This document shows, piece by piece, positions 1-9,092 of a stretch of 64,000 nucleotides of DNA. Under the pieces are notes generated by a model. That model was not told the origin of the DNA. It was given only the letters and a program-made list of their open reading frames with translations, and searched no databases. Position numbers and translations under genes: made by a program. The stretch spans positions 1-64,000 of the forward strand of contig NZ_CP049074.1 of assembly GCF_013343295.1 (NCBI RefSeq), given 5' to 3'. The DNA comes from Metallosphaera tengchongensis. GTDB lineage: Archaea; Thermoproteota; Thermoprotei_A; Sulfolobales; Sulfolobaceae. Positions within the stretch are counted from its first letter, which is position 1, and every line of letters starts with the position of its first letter.

Positions 1-623
1 GTAGTCACTGAGGTGGAGGAAACTATTACACCCCACATACCGGCAGCTGCGTGGCCTTCAATTCCGCATACGAACCAGTATATGCCCGCAGGTAGGGTCG
101 CTGAGCCTGTAGCGCTCTGCCCGCTAGATAGGCCTGCATTGAGGTAGCTCGATGTTGTAGTCCCAACTGCTAGGACTATACTTCCGTCCTGACCCACGTC
201 GTCACCTGGAGTAGCAGTCGTGTTACTCACTATGAGGAAGTTGTGAGTCAGTCCCTCCTGATTGGTGAAGTGTACTAGAACTGTCCAACCAGCTGGGACG
301 TACACGTGTAGTTGACCGTTGCTCGTACCGTTGAAGTTGAAGGGTTGTCCTGAACTGGAAGCTACTATGTAGAGGAAGACAGTCTTGTTCGCTGAGTTAT
401 AGGGGAGCGCAGTTGCCCCTGATGGGAGAGAGGAGGTCGTAGTCATGTTTGAGGTAGAAGTGGACGTCGTGTTGGTAGTAGTGGAAGTTTTACTCAATAT
501 GACAGCGTTGTGCACGTGGGGAACGGGGTAATAGACTATGGAAAAATTATAAGCTAGAAAGCCAATCATGAACGCTGTCCCCACGAATATTAACACCAGA
601 ATGGCCACACCTATCCTGTTCAT
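1..623 (-). CDS. Sulfocyanin-like blue copper protein, copy 1 (C-terminus cut by window edge)
   Basis: The start codon is at 621-623 on the minus strand and the 3' end lies outside the window. The N-terminus reads [20 protein letters not shown], one membrane anchor, then a Thr/Ser/Asn-rich linker and the type-1 copper domain. From the linker onward the DNA (1-488) is base-for-base identical to 742-1229 in the neighbouring sulfocyanin gene, but the first 45 or so codons and the anchor are unrelated. It should face the outside and shuttle electrons to a terminal oxidase. A TATA-like stretch lies at about 651-664, roughly 30-40 bases upstream of the start, so the mRNA may be leaderless or nearly so. 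I am sure of the family; which oxidase it serves is not visible. Confidence 0.85.
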   Translation of the reverse strand, partial: MNRIGVAILVLIFVGTAFMIGFLAYNFSIVYYPVPHVHNAVILSKTSTTTNTTSTSTSNMTTTSSLPSGATALPYNSANKTVFLYIVASSSGQPFNFNGTSNGQLHVYVPAGWTVLVHFTNQEGLTHNFLIVSNTTATPGDDVGQDGSIVLAVGTTTSSYLNAGLSSGQSATGSATLPAGIYWFVCGIEGHAAAGMWGVIVSSTSVT

Positions 624-719
624 GTGAGATCAACTAAACTGAAGCTTTATGGTATATATATTTTACCTTAAGGAAGAACAAATTTTTAAATATTAAACTA
701 AAAAAAATTGCTTTAGAAA
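624..719. promoter_or_regulatory. Promoter region of sulfocyanin copy 1
   Basis: This 96-base AT-rich gap separates the two sulfocyanin genes. Read on the minus strand it contains an AATATATATA-type TATA element at about 651-664, placed for transcription starting at or just before the ATG at 623. Because the gap has its own promoter, the two copies are probably transcribed separately rather than as one message. Confidence 0.5.
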
Positions 720-1397
720 TTATCCCATCAGGTAGTAGGGCGTAGTCACTGAGGTGGAGGAAACTATTACACCCCACATACCGGCAGCTGCGTGGCCTTC
801 AATTCCGCATACGAACCAGTATATGCCCGCAGGTAGGGTCGCTGAGCCTGTAGCGCTCTGCCCGCTAGATAGGCCTGCATTGAGGTAGCTCGATGTTGTA
901 GTCCCAACTGCTAGGACTATACTTCCGTCCTGACCCACGTCGTCACCTGGAGTAGCAGTCGTGTTACTCACTATGAGGAAGTTGTGAGTCAGTCCCTCCT
1001 GATTGGTGAAGTGTACTAGAACTGTCCAACCAGCTGGGACGTACACGTGTAGTTGACCGTTGCTCGTACCGTTGAAGTTGAAGGGTTGTCCTGAACTGGA
1101 AGCTACTATGTAGAGGAAGACAGTCTTGTTCGCTGAGTTATAGGGGAGCGCAGTTGCCCCTGATGGGAGAGAGGAGGTCGTAGTCATGTTTGAGGTAGAA
1201 GTGGACGTCGTGTTGGTAGTAGTGGAAGTATTGGTAGTGGGCATGGTAGTAGATGTAGTATTTACAGGTGGAAGGGTCTCGGTGACGTTACCAACGTTTA
1301 CGGGTGTAGATCTTACCGCTATGTAGTATCCAGCTACAGCAACCAATATCACAGCTATAACTATGGCTACGACCATTGGAGTATCTAGTTTAGCCAT
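720..1397 (-). CDS. soxE: Sulfocyanin, membrane-anchored blue copper protein
   Basis: 225 residues. An N-terminal membrane anchor (about 8-28) is followed by a Thr/Ser/Asn-rich linker (40-78), probably glycosylated, and a cupredoxin domain. Copper ligands are visible as H138 (THNFL), C197, H202 and M207 in the C-terminal [12 protein letters not shown] block, the sulfocyanin signature. Sulfocyanins carry electrons between membrane complexes and haem-copper oxidases on the outer face of Sulfolobales membranes; related proteins occur in iron-oxidising (Fox) systems. A TATA-like TTTTAAAAG lies at about 1418-1429, giving a very short leader. The copper domain is an exact DNA duplicate of the adjacent copy. 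The symbol is by similarity to soxE; a Fox-type role is equally possible. Confidence 0.88.
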   Translation of the reverse strand: MAKLDTPMVVAIVIAVILVAVAGYYIAVRSTPVNVGNVTETLPPVNTTSTTMPTTNTSTTTNTTSTSTSNMTTTSSLPSGATALPYNSANKTVFLYIVASSSGQPFNFNGTSNGQLHVYVPAGWTVLVHFTNQEGLTHNFLIVSNTTATPGDDVGQDGSIVLAVGTTTSSYLNAGLSSGQSATGSATLPAGIYWFVCGIEGHAAAGMWGVIVSSTSVTTPYYLMG

Positions 1398-1727
1398 TAA
1401 TCTACTACGATTGAACCACTTTTAAAAGCTTTTCATTAGAGTATTTTACAAATATGCGGACGCTGAAGACCCCTTCTGACCTACAATCATGTGAATTTCA
1501 TCCCACTGTGGAATTCTAATCATAAAACCCCAGGAAGAATGAGGGGTTATTTACCACGAGATACGAAATATCCATGGAGATCATATTACCCTCAATCATG
1601 AGGCACTGGGCATAACTCACCGATGATCCAAGCGCCAGTAGTGAAGATACAACGTTAAAAACTATAAGACCTAAAACTACGGAATAGGATGTAAAGTATT
1701 TAATATTTTAGGAAATCCAGATAATAC
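1398..1727. other. Intergenic region without recognised gene
   Basis: 330 bases between the divergent sulfocyanin gene and the first Cys-Cys membrane protein. Apart from the sulfocyanin TATA-like element (1418-1429) and an AT-rich stretch just before 1728 (about 1690-1712) that could be the promoter of the next gene, I see no coding potential, tRNA or repeat. Confidence 0.4.
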
Positions 1728-2537
1728 ATGGAAAAACATGAGAGAAAATCTGCCGATCTTCCAAGATTCCTTCTAATAGCCTTACTCCTTTCACTGAGTT
1801 TAATTTCCTATTTCTATGCCTTAGAAAAAGTAGGTTTAATCCCCCTTTCAATCATTTCATCTTTAACATTCTGGATTGGAGTTGGTCTTTCCGTCCCAAA
1901 ATCCTTTTGGAGACTTACCTTTTTTAAAGTTAAGAAAGGACATGCCTATTTTTTGTCGTCAATGTTATATCTGTCTTTTCATATTTTACTCTACGGTATC
2001 TTTTTTAATATAGTCCTAGCTGCAGGGTTGGGACAGAGCCTGGAGTTCTTCCCTTATTTATCATCGGGTTTCGGCGTCTCTATCCCACCTAAACCTTTGT
2101 TATTCCCCTATTGGGTGTCCACGAGCCCAGGGGTCTGGTTTTTCATAGGGCCCTTCGAAAGCGATACGACCCCCTACACTCTCTTCCTTGGTTTTATCCT
2201 AGCTCTCCTAATCGGGGCTAACGTTGAAAGTCTCCTACGCCTTAGAAAGGTAATAAAGGCATATAAGAGGACCCTTCTCCCTGCATCCATGATTCCGACA
2301 GTGGCGATAGTGTCAGGCGCGTCGTGTTGCCTTTCTCTACCTTCCATTATAATTTACGTAATAGGCGTAGCCTCGGGTACCATATACTCCCTCCTGGGAG
2401 TACTCGCTTCGCCCTGGTTTTTTGCTTTTTCTTATTTTGGGCTTCCCGTAGGTTCCTTGGGAATACTCTACCTCAATCTCAGGGACATGCAAGGGTGGAT
2501 AAACAGGATTGAGAGAAGTGTAAAGGATATAAAATAA
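1728..2537 (+). CDS. Multi-pass membrane protein with vicinal Cys-Cys motif (unrecognised family)
   Basis: 269 residues, mostly hydrophobic, with about six to seven membrane segments. The conspicuous motif is GASCCLSLP with adjacent cysteines C200-C201 at the start of a late membrane segment. A histidine lies in an earlier segment (LSFHILLYG). The protein encoded at 3632-4423 has the same length, layout, histidine motif and a GGSCCVSIP motif, so the two are paralogues flanking the Rieske gene. Paired cysteines in a membrane segment occur in metal transporters such as MerT, and the copper/Fe-S neighbours suggest a link to metal handling or cofactor supply, but that is inference. I do not recognise the family. 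Confidence 0.75.
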   Translation: MEKHERKSADLPRFLLIALLLSLSLISYFYALEKVGLIPLSIISSLTFWIGVGLSVPKSFWRLTFFKVKKGHAYFLSSMLYLSFHILLYGIFFNIVLAAGLGQSLEFFPYLSSGFGVSIPPKPLLFPYWVSTSPGVWFFIGPFESDTTPYTLFLGFILALLIGANVESLLRLRKVIKAYKRTLLPASMIPTVAIVSGASCCLSLPSIIIYVIGVASGTIYSLLGVLASPWFFAFSYFGLPVGSLGILYLNLRDMQGWINRIERSVKDIK

Positions 2538-2631
2538 CTTAATTAATTAAAAACAGAAAAAATTAATATGTATCCTAAGTCATATATGTATAATTTTATT
2601 TAATGCGAATCATCTTTTTTTATGAGATGGA

Positions 2632-3252
2632 ATGAGCAAGGACAAAGACAAGGGGTCGGTGGATCCGAACAGGAGGGCAGTTGTTATAGGTGGAGCCGCG
2701 GCTGTGGCAGGTGTTGCCGCGGGTATAGTTATAGGTGGAGAGGCATTCCCTAGACTTTTGAAACAAACAGTAATTGAGAAGCAACCTGAAGTTGTCACCA
2801 AGACAGTTACCCAGACGGTTACCCAACAAGTCCCTGTACAACAGACCTACGTTAAGCAGATGATAGCCAACTACAACTCCCTATCAGTGGGTCAGCCAAT
2901 GACTACCACATACATGGGTTACCCAATAACGGTAGTCAGGACTGGAGTTAAATCCGTTGGAGGAGTTGGACCCAACGGTGACGTGGTGGCCTTCAGTAAC
3001 GTGTGTGTACACATGGGTGGTCCTGTTCAGTATGACCCTAAGACCAACTGCGGAGTATGCCCGTACCACTACTCTCAATATGACTTCACCAGAGGAGGGA
3101 TCCAGGTCATGGGTCACCCCAACCAGTACTTACCACAAGTAATATTGGAATATGACAGCACTACCGGGAACATCTATGCGCTAGGGTTCAATAGGTTACT
3201 GTACGGAGTTTACGACAACATAGGTCAGGCTTCAACATCATCGTCATCATAA
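2632..3252 (+). CDS. Membrane-anchored Rieske [2Fe-2S] protein
   Basis: 206 residues. The N-terminus has a twin-arginine-like NRR followed by an alanine/glycine-rich hydrophobic stretch (about 16-37), typical of Tat-exported Rieske proteins kept as a membrane anchor. A valine/threonine-rich linker (50-72) precedes the Rieske fold. Ligands are C125-x-H127 and C143-x-x-H146 in CPYHYSQYD. The extra Cys after the first histidine, which forms a disulfide in bc1-type proteins, is absent (HMGG). The DPxxxCGxCPYH arrangement resembles arsenite-oxidase small subunits and archaeal SoxL-type proteins. No cytochrome b or molybdenum subunit is adjacent; its neighbours are two Cys-Cys membrane proteins and sulfocyanins. 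The natural partner is unknown. Confidence 0.85.
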   Translation: MSKDKDKGSVDPNRRAVVIGGAAAVAGVAAGIVIGGEAFPRLLKQTVIEKQPEVVTKTVTQTVTQQVPVQQTYVKQMIANYNSLSVGQPMTTTYMGYPITVVRTGVKSVGGVGPNGDVVAFSNVCVHMGGPVQYDPKTNCGVCPYHYSQYDFTRGGIQVMGHPNQYLPQVILEYDSTTGNIYALGFNRLLYGVYDNIGQASTSSSS

Positions 3253-3631
3253 ATTTGAATAGTGTAATAAAAAAATTACAGGATTTATTTTCCACTAGTA
3301 GTAATTTGGGGTATGGAACGGTGAGTGTTTTTATTTAACTAATGAAACTTTTTCCGGAGACCAATAGATCCGATCGAGTAAGGACGTATTTCGTTCATCC
3401 TAATCTTTAGTAAGGTTCCGGGAAAACCTTAGTTCCCAACATCTACTCTTTCACTCTGGCTCTCTTGGTAGGGAAGGTCTAAGAACCGTTGAAACCTTTG
3501 CACGAGGATTGACCTCTGAGCTCAAGGGTATTCATACCTAAGCGCCTAGATGAGCTAATAGGAAGTTGGTGACAGTTGACCTTAAAGAAATAAAAAACCT
3601 TTTTAATTTTTAGTTATTCTATTCTATTCTC
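3253..3631. other. Intergenic region without recognised gene
   Basis: About 380 bases. I see no ORF with family resemblance, no tRNA and no transposon end. The last 30 bases are AT-rich (TTTTTAATTTTTAG) and probably hold the promoter of the next gene, which would give a short leader. Confidence 0.35.
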
Positions 3632-4423
3632 ATGAAAAGCTACTACTACATCGCCGGGGCTATGCTTTCATTACCACTTCTCTACGAAGCGCCTACTTCG
3701 ACCCATTACTTTCTGTACTCTCTTTTGGGCAATTTGCTCTTTTGGTGGTCCCTTGTAGCATTGGTTTTGAAGACTGCCCTGCATAAACCCCTCTCCTACA
3801 TTAGGGGAAATATCTCAAAATTTACTTTAGGTGTTTTTATTGGATACCTCTCCTTACATTATTTAGTGTACAGCATCGCCCTAGAGAGGATCCTTACCGG
3901 ACTTTTCGGTAAACTGTTCTCTGTGAGCTCCCCGTTCTTAACCCTACAGGTAACTCCGTTTTACCCAATGGGACCATATTCCACTCTCGTAAACTTGATC
4001 TTTAATCCGTCCATAGTGATTGGATTTCCCCCAAACTACTACATTGAATTGTCGTTTTACGCTATATCCATGGGTCTCCTTATTGCTATTTTAGTTACGG
4101 CGAACCTCCTGAAGGTGAGGGAAATGACAAGGGTGGTTAAGGCTAAGGTAATAGTTCTCGCACCTCTTCTCGGAGTTTTAGGTGGAGGGAGCTGTTGCGT
4201 CTCTATACCCATATTGCTTGCCACTTCCATTCCCGCAGCCAACCTAATCCTGACGTCTCCCATAGGAGACAGTGGACTTCTCTTAGCCTACGTTGTACTC
4301 CCTCCCATCACTGCCCTGGCTCTAAAGCTGAACTACGATTCGTTGTCCCCAAGAGTTCCTAAGGATATGAGGATGGGTAAGGATATGAGGATGGGAGAGC
4401 TGAAGTTTAAAAAAAGAGATTGA
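3632..4423 (+). CDS. Multi-pass membrane protein with vicinal Cys-Cys motif, second paralogue
   Basis: 263 residues with about six to seven membrane segments. The GGSCCVSIP motif places adjacent cysteines C188-C189 at the same relative position as in the paralogue at 1728-2537, and the LSLHYLVYS histidine segment is also shared. The C-terminal tail carries an exact 18-bp tandem duplication (KDMRMG repeated, DNA about 4362-4397), a recent slippage event in a charged cytoplasmic tail. Location beside a Rieske protein and sulfocyanins suggests a role in assembly or metal supply of the respiratory chain, but there is no direct evidence for it. The family is not recognised. Confidence 0.72.
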   Translation: MKSYYYIAGAMLSLPLLYEAPTSTHYFLYSLLGNLLFWWSLVALVLKTALHKPLSYIRGNISKFTLGVFIGYLSLHYLVYSIALERILTGLFGKLFSVSSPFLTLQVTPFYPMGPYSTLVNLIFNPSIVIGFPPNYYIELSFYAISMGLLIAILVTANLLKVREMTRVVKAKVIVLAPLLGVLGGGSCCVSIPILLATSIPAANLILTSPIGDSGLLLAYVVLPPITALALKLNYDSLSPRVPKDMRMGKDMRMGELKFKKRD

Positions 4424-4447
4424 CTTTCTGGACAGCTCCCCTTCTAG

Positions 4448-6022
4448 TTACTCCCCTGAGTCCTTTTTAGTATTCCCCTCAAGCTGTTCCTCTCTGACCA
4501 GGTTTATTCTAGTTCCAACTTTATTCATGATATGAGGCCTCTTCTTAGCTATCCAAATGGTGTAGAGGACTGAGAAAGCTAAGAAGGCGAAACCTGTAAT
4601 TACAGCCTGAGTTACTGGGAAAACTGGAGGGTAAACACTCTCGTAGAGCACGAAGGCGAAGATCAAGGTAGCTACGGTCGGGAGTACGTAGTGCTGTATT
4701 GGGTGGGCTATAACGTTAAGACCTCTATGTACCTCCTTTAACCTTCTAAAAAGTACGGTGACTGAGGTATTCATCATCACGTGGGCTATTACCAGCCCGA
4801 CCAAGGCAATTGTCGTCAAATAGTCGAACGCGTTCTCCAACGCGTTGACTACTTCATTGGAAGTCGCACTCAGTGTAAACATTTGTACTGGAGTCAGTCC
4901 AGAGAAGTAACCTACAACGAAACCTGTTGCGATTGCTATTACTGTGGACGTTATGCCTACGAAAGCTAAGGATTTAGTCGGAGTGATGAATCTCTTGCTC
5001 ACGTACGAGAAGAACTTTGGTATTACACCGTCTCTAGCCATGGCAAAGTAAACCCTCCCGGCGTTGGATTGCATTGCTACACTATCGGAGAAAGCAGAGT
5101 TGAAGGCGAAAAGCGCGAGCAGGAGTCCACCTATGATCCCCATATACTCAGTGTATACTATGATACCTGGGATGCCATTAGTCGCGAAACTTACCATGTT
5201 GTTGACTCCCCATCCCACTGTCAACGAATATGCTACCTCAGTGAGTACCACACCTACCACTAGCACGCCCATGACTAATGCTTTCCTTATGTCCCTAGTT
5301 CTTTTGGCCTCCTCCCCCAATGGTGCTGAACCGCCATATCCAATGAAGCTGGTTATTCCAAATATCATCCCCAGCCCAAGGGCTGCAAAGGGCCCACCAA
5401 GGGACTTGAACTGGGAGCCGTAAATGTTACCCCAAGCTAAAGGATTAAAGACCTGGAAAGTGTTGTCTGGTGCTTTTAGGATTATTATCAGACTCGTTAT
5501 TGCCAAGAAAATCAGTTCTGTTATTGCTGCATACCTTATATACTTCATCTGGGGTCTTATTCCGACCATGGCCAGACCTATTGGCGCCAGCACAAAGATG
5601 GCAATGAAGGGAATCCATATCCAACCTGGTAACTGAATCCCCCAAAAGTAGTTAAGTATCCCAGGGAGAAGTACACCAGCAACATAAATTGGTATTGCTG
5701 CAGTGCTTACAATTTGGTAAAGTGGGTATATTAGCCCTACCACTATTGCCGCTTTAGGACCGAAGGCTGTAGCTACGTACCCGTAATAGCCTCCCGCGCT
5801 AGCATGTCTCTTCGCCAAATGATATAGAGTGTTTACTTCAAGGTACATTACGACCATGGCCAAAAGGAACGCCAAGGGGAGGAGCACAAAGGCGAAGGCG
5901 GCGGCTGATGTCATAAAGGCAACGGTATCGCATGCCGGTGCCATTGCTGCTATCTCCTGAGCTATCGCCTCCAGGGTACCTACCACGCCTCTTTTCAGTC
6001 TGGGAACGGATTCTTGAGTCAT
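4448..6022 (-). CDS. APC-family amino acid permease
   Basis: 524 residues with about 12 to 14 membrane segments. The N-terminal part (LEAIAQEIAAMAPACDTVAF) and the GGYYGYVATAFGPKAAIV stretch are characteristic of the amino acid-polyamine-organocation superfamily, in which the first unwound helix and a glycine-rich segment bind the substrate. Archaeal relatives import amino acids or related amines with proton symport. It is convergent with the Cys-Cys membrane protein gene (24 bases between stops). The start is the first ATG after an AT-rich region at 6030-6060. Substrate specificity cannot be read from the sequence. Confidence 0.85.
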   Translation of the reverse strand: MTQESVPRLKRGVVGTLEAIAQEIAAMAPACDTVAFMTSAAAFAFVLLPLAFLLAMVVMYLEVNTLYHLAKRHASAGGYYGYVATAFGPKAAIVVGLIYPLYQIVSTAAIPIYVAGVLLPGILNYFWGIQLPGWIWIPFIAIFVLAPIGLAMVGIRPQMKYIRYAAITELIFLAITSLIIILKAPDNTFQVFNPLAWGNIYGSQFKSLGGPFAALGLGMIFGITSFIGYGGSAPLGEEAKRTRDIRKALVMGVLVVGVVLTEVAYSLTVGWGVNNMVSFATNGIPGIIVYTEYMGIIGGLLLALFAFNSAFSDSVAMQSNAGRVYFAMARDGVIPKFFSYVSKRFITPTKSLAFVGITSTVIAIATGFVVGYFSGLTPVQMFTLSATSNEVVNALENAFDYLTTIALVGLVIAHVMMNTSVTVLFRRLKEVHRGLNVIAHPIQHYVLPTVATLIFAFVLYESVYPPVFPVTQAVITGFAFLAFSVLYTIWIAKKRPHIMNKVGTRINLVREEQLEGNTKKDSGE

Positions 6023-6498
6023 GTCTTTAGGGTAACCCTAATATATTTAAAGTTATCTATACTGAAGCGTGGAAATGATGGGTAGCTCTACTCTATCCTC
6101 ACGGAATTGCTTTGTACGATCTACTCCCGTGAGAGAGGGAGTGAAACATCTAAGGAAAATCGCGGTAGAACAGTGCCCTTTTAAACAATTAAGAATTTTT
6201 GAAGTCAATAGTTGAAATAATAGATTAAAACTATTTATAGAGGATTGGAGATTTCAATAAATTATTTAATGGTAGTGTACGTAACTTAAAAGTAATATAT
6301 CATATAACGTTTTAAGAGTACTTATTAATAAAAAGCTTTTATGTTGATTAATTCCGAACTAAACGATACAAGTTCAGTGTTGACAACAGCTTCAATCAGC
6401 TTAACTGATCCATCTTCGTCTCAAAACAGGTTGTTCCAGATGGATATGACTACTCGACGTAACTCTCTAGGCACTTTACCATCCCCGGGTTAGACGAA
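6023..6498. other. AT-rich intergenic region without recognised gene
   Basis: About 475 bases, very AT-rich from 6180 to 6340. It includes the promoter side of the permease gene near 6030-6060. I found no convincing ORF, RNA gene or IS remnant. Confidence 0.35.
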
Positions 6499-6912
6499 CT
6501 ACAGTGGCATAACTTCTCCAGCTGGATATAGGACTGATCTAGGTATTCCTGGACCCGGACCGTTAAAAAACACTGGGAACGTCATGTTAGTCCAATAACC
6601 GTTGAACACGTCAACGTTTACGTATTTTCCCAGTGGTAGAGGTGAGTTGTTCTCAACCAGATAGACGTCACTGTAACCAGCCATAATGGGACCCCCGTGC
6701 ATGAAAGTCTGATTCCCTATCACTATCCTCCCAAAGCTCCCATTATAGACCAGGTAAACCGTGCGGTTATCCACGTAGACTCCGAAATGCCCTCCCCCAC
6801 TTGGGTAGGGTTCACTCTGATGGGATACTTCAAACACCCTCACCAAGTCAGGGTAGATATACAGGCTTAACACAACAGCCAAAATTAACGCTATCCCCAA
6901 CAACCATTTCAT
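6499..6912 (-). CDS. Small exported or membrane-anchored hypothetical protein
   Basis: 137 residues. A clear N-terminal signal or anchor (MKWLLGIALILAVVLSLYIY) is followed by a soluble part rich in Tyr, Asn and Gly with several N-glycosylation sequons (NRT, NGS, NQT, NMT), as expected for a protein on the outside of a Sulfolobales cell. There are no cysteines and no recognisable catalytic motif. It lies between treY and the permease with its own AT-rich upstream region at 6913-6960. Function unknown. Confidence 0.65.
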   Translation of the reverse strand: MKWLLGIALILAVVLSLYIYPDLVRVFEVSHQSEPYPSGGGHFGVYVDNRTVYLVYNGSFGRIVIGNQTFMHGGPIMAGYSDVYLVENNSPLPLGKYVNVDVFNGYWTNMTFPVFFNGPGPGIPRSVLYPAGEVMPL

Positions 6913-6969
6913 AATTCAGGATCCTCACGTTAAATAAATACTTTTTCCAAAGTTAGAGTATATTGAAGT

Positions 6970-9090
6970 TCAACTGGACTCCTCCCTCACTAGGACCATA
7001 AAACCCCACGTCTTCACCTCGTTGACGTCAACCTCCCTTCTCTCCTCACCTGATAGCAGGTCTTTGTATGTTCCTTCCAGTTTCAGGTCTCCCGTTGCGT
7101 TTGTGGATAGTATTACCATCACGTCTCCCCTCTCGTACCCAAAGGGTCTGCCCTTATATTTACCTAACTTTCCCTTTCTCCTCAGCCTAAGCCCTTCCCT
7201 TATTAAGAACATCTTAAGCCTCTCGTCCCTTATACTCCACCCCTTGGCACTTTGAGGTAGACTCTTCATGACCTCCCTCAGGTGTCTGAAATCGACTGGC
7301 ATCCTGTTATCGGGGTCCGTGAGGAGGTACCTCCAGACCTCAGTACCTTGGTATATGTCTGGAACCCCAGGGCTTGTGAGCTTTAGCACAACTGTTATTA
7401 AGGAGTTCCTGTAACCCGGATCCTTTACCATCTCAACGAACTCGAGGAAGTCCTTCCTAAACTGGGAGTTGTTGAACGCCTCTTCCACAACGTCCATGAC
7501 CTTCCCCTCATATTCAAGGTTTGGATCCTCCCAAGTCGTATAAACCTTAGCTTCCCTTGCCACCTTCAACATGTGATCCCTCAACCTCCTCTTATAATCT
7601 TCTGAGAATTCCTCGAAACTCCCCACGAGAGTCTGGTAAAACCTATACTCCAGGTTCCTGTCGACCTTAGGTTTAAGGATGTCATGCCACCTCAAGACCC
7701 TTTCCCTCCACTCCTCAGGAAACTGGGAAAGAGCGGATATCCTAGCCCTAACATCCTCACTGAACTTGGTATCGTGGGTCGAAGTCGCGTTCATTGTAGT
7801 CTCAGCTCTGGTAGTCATGAACCTGTGGTACTCCTCCATGGATAGGGAGAGCCTCCTGACGTCGCTCCCTACTTCGTTGATGGAGATCAGTGGGTTATAT
7901 CTAAAGAGGGCGGTGTCCTCATAGCCCTTGGCGAAGATTGCTGGCATATACTGCTCTAACCTGGGTAAGATCTCCTCTGGTATCTTCCCTCCCTTGTCGC
8001 ACCTCCTCACTTCGTCCATACCTCGAGGGTAATAGGTCCTGTAGACCTTCATGCAAGAGAGGAACTCCACCAGGTATTCCTGGTCAACTCCGGTGAGCTT
8101 GGACAAGTACTCAATATCGCTCTTGAAGAGTGTCCTAGCTACTAGCCTTTTGCATTCTTCTATTAACCTGTCTGGATCCAGCTCCTCCCCCGTGAACTCC
8201 CTGAATATCTCTAGAATCCTTCCAGGCTCTCTTACCAGGAGGAGGTTGGCGTAGTTAAGGAAATCGTAGCCTGTAGTACCTTCTACTCCCCAGTCCTCCA
8301 ACCTCTCGTCTAAGGAGAGGATCTTCTCAACGTATATCGTCCTGTCCCCCACCAGACCCCTTAACCTCCTCAGGTACTCTCCTGGATCGAGGAGACCGTC
8401 CACGTGATCTACCCTAAAACCTGAGACTGGGAACCTGCTGATGTACTCGTGGGACTCCTTGAAGACCTCCTCCCTTTCAGCCCTCAGGGCTATGAGCTCG
8501 TTGACTGCAAAGAACCTCCTGTAACTTGGACCTTCCCTCCAGAACCTGAGCTCATAATGCTGAGAGGATAGGACCTTCCTCAAGTCCCCCGTCTCAGACC
8601 ATATCCTCTTCCCCTCCTCGTTGATGGGAAACTTCATACCCTTATACACAATCCAGTCGCCCTCCACGGAGATCAGTCCTTTCCTCAAGACCTCGTCCAA
8701 TTTATCCTCAAGTACCGGAAGGGCTATCCGATCTTCACAGTAGTGGTCAAAGTAGTCGTAGTATTTGCTCTCCCTCCAGTTCCTGAGCAGGTCCTGGAAC
8801 CTCCAGTTGGTCTCATGAACGGACATGTGATTCGGGACTATGTCCTGTATTACACCGAGCCCGGCCTTCTTTGCTTTTCTGAGCAGGTTTAAGTACGCCT
8901 CCTCTCCCCCCAACTCGTCGTTTATGGCGCTGTGGTCCACTACGTCGTAGCCATGGGTGCTCCCAGGCCTTGCCTTCAACACAGGGGAGAGATAGAGATG
9001 GGAGACACCCAACGAGGAAAAGTAGTCCAGGAGGTCCTCCACGTCCTTAAAGGTAAACCTAGGGTTAAGCTGAAGCCTGTATGTACCCAC
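6970..9090 (-). CDS. treY: Maltooligosyl trehalose synthase
   Basis: 706 residues, close to the usual archaeal TreY length. The enzyme isomerises the reducing-end alpha-1,4 bond of maltodextrins to the alpha,alpha-1,1 bond of trehalose. The GH13 fold is seen in YRLQLNPRFTF and LYLSPVLKARPGSTHGYDVVD at the N-terminus, then FRVDHVDGL (catalytic Asp), VEKILSLDE (general acid Glu) and STHDTKFSEDVR (transition-state Asp). The start is a GTG at 9090, 2 bases after the treX stop, so the two are translationally coupled. The product is released as trehalose by TreZ. Confidence 0.95.
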   Translation of the reverse strand: MGTYRLQLNPRFTFKDVEDLLDYFSSLGVSHLYLSPVLKARPGSTHGYDVVDHSAINDELGGEEAYLNLLRKAKKAGLGVIQDIVPNHMSVHETNWRFQDLLRNWRESKYYDYFDHYCEDRIALPVLEDKLDEVLRKGLISVEGDWIVYKGMKFPINEEGKRIWSETGDLRKVLSSQHYELRFWREGPSYRRFFAVNELIALRAEREEVFKESHEYISRFPVSGFRVDHVDGLLDPGEYLRRLRGLVGDRTIYVEKILSLDERLEDWGVEGTTGYDFLNYANLLLVREPGRILEIFREFTGEELDPDRLIEECKRLVARTLFKSDIEYLSKLTGVDQEYLVEFLSCMKVYRTYYPRGMDEVRRCDKGGKIPEEILPRLEQYMPAIFAKGYEDTALFRYNPLISINEVGSDVRRLSLSMEEYHRFMTTRAETTMNATSTHDTKFSEDVRARISALSQFPEEWRERVLRWHDILKPKVDRNLEYRFYQTLVGSFEEFSEDYKRRLRDHMLKVAREAKVYTTWEDPNLEYEGKVMDVVEEAFNNSQFRKDFLEFVEMVKDPGYRNSLITVVLKLTSPGVPDIYQGTEVWRYLLTDPDNRMPVDFRHLREVMKSLPQSAKGWSIRDERLKMFLIREGLRLRRKGKLGKYKGRPFGYERGDVMVILSTNATGDLKLEGTYKDLLSGEERREVDVNEVKTWGFMVLVREESS

Positions 9091-9092
9091 GA

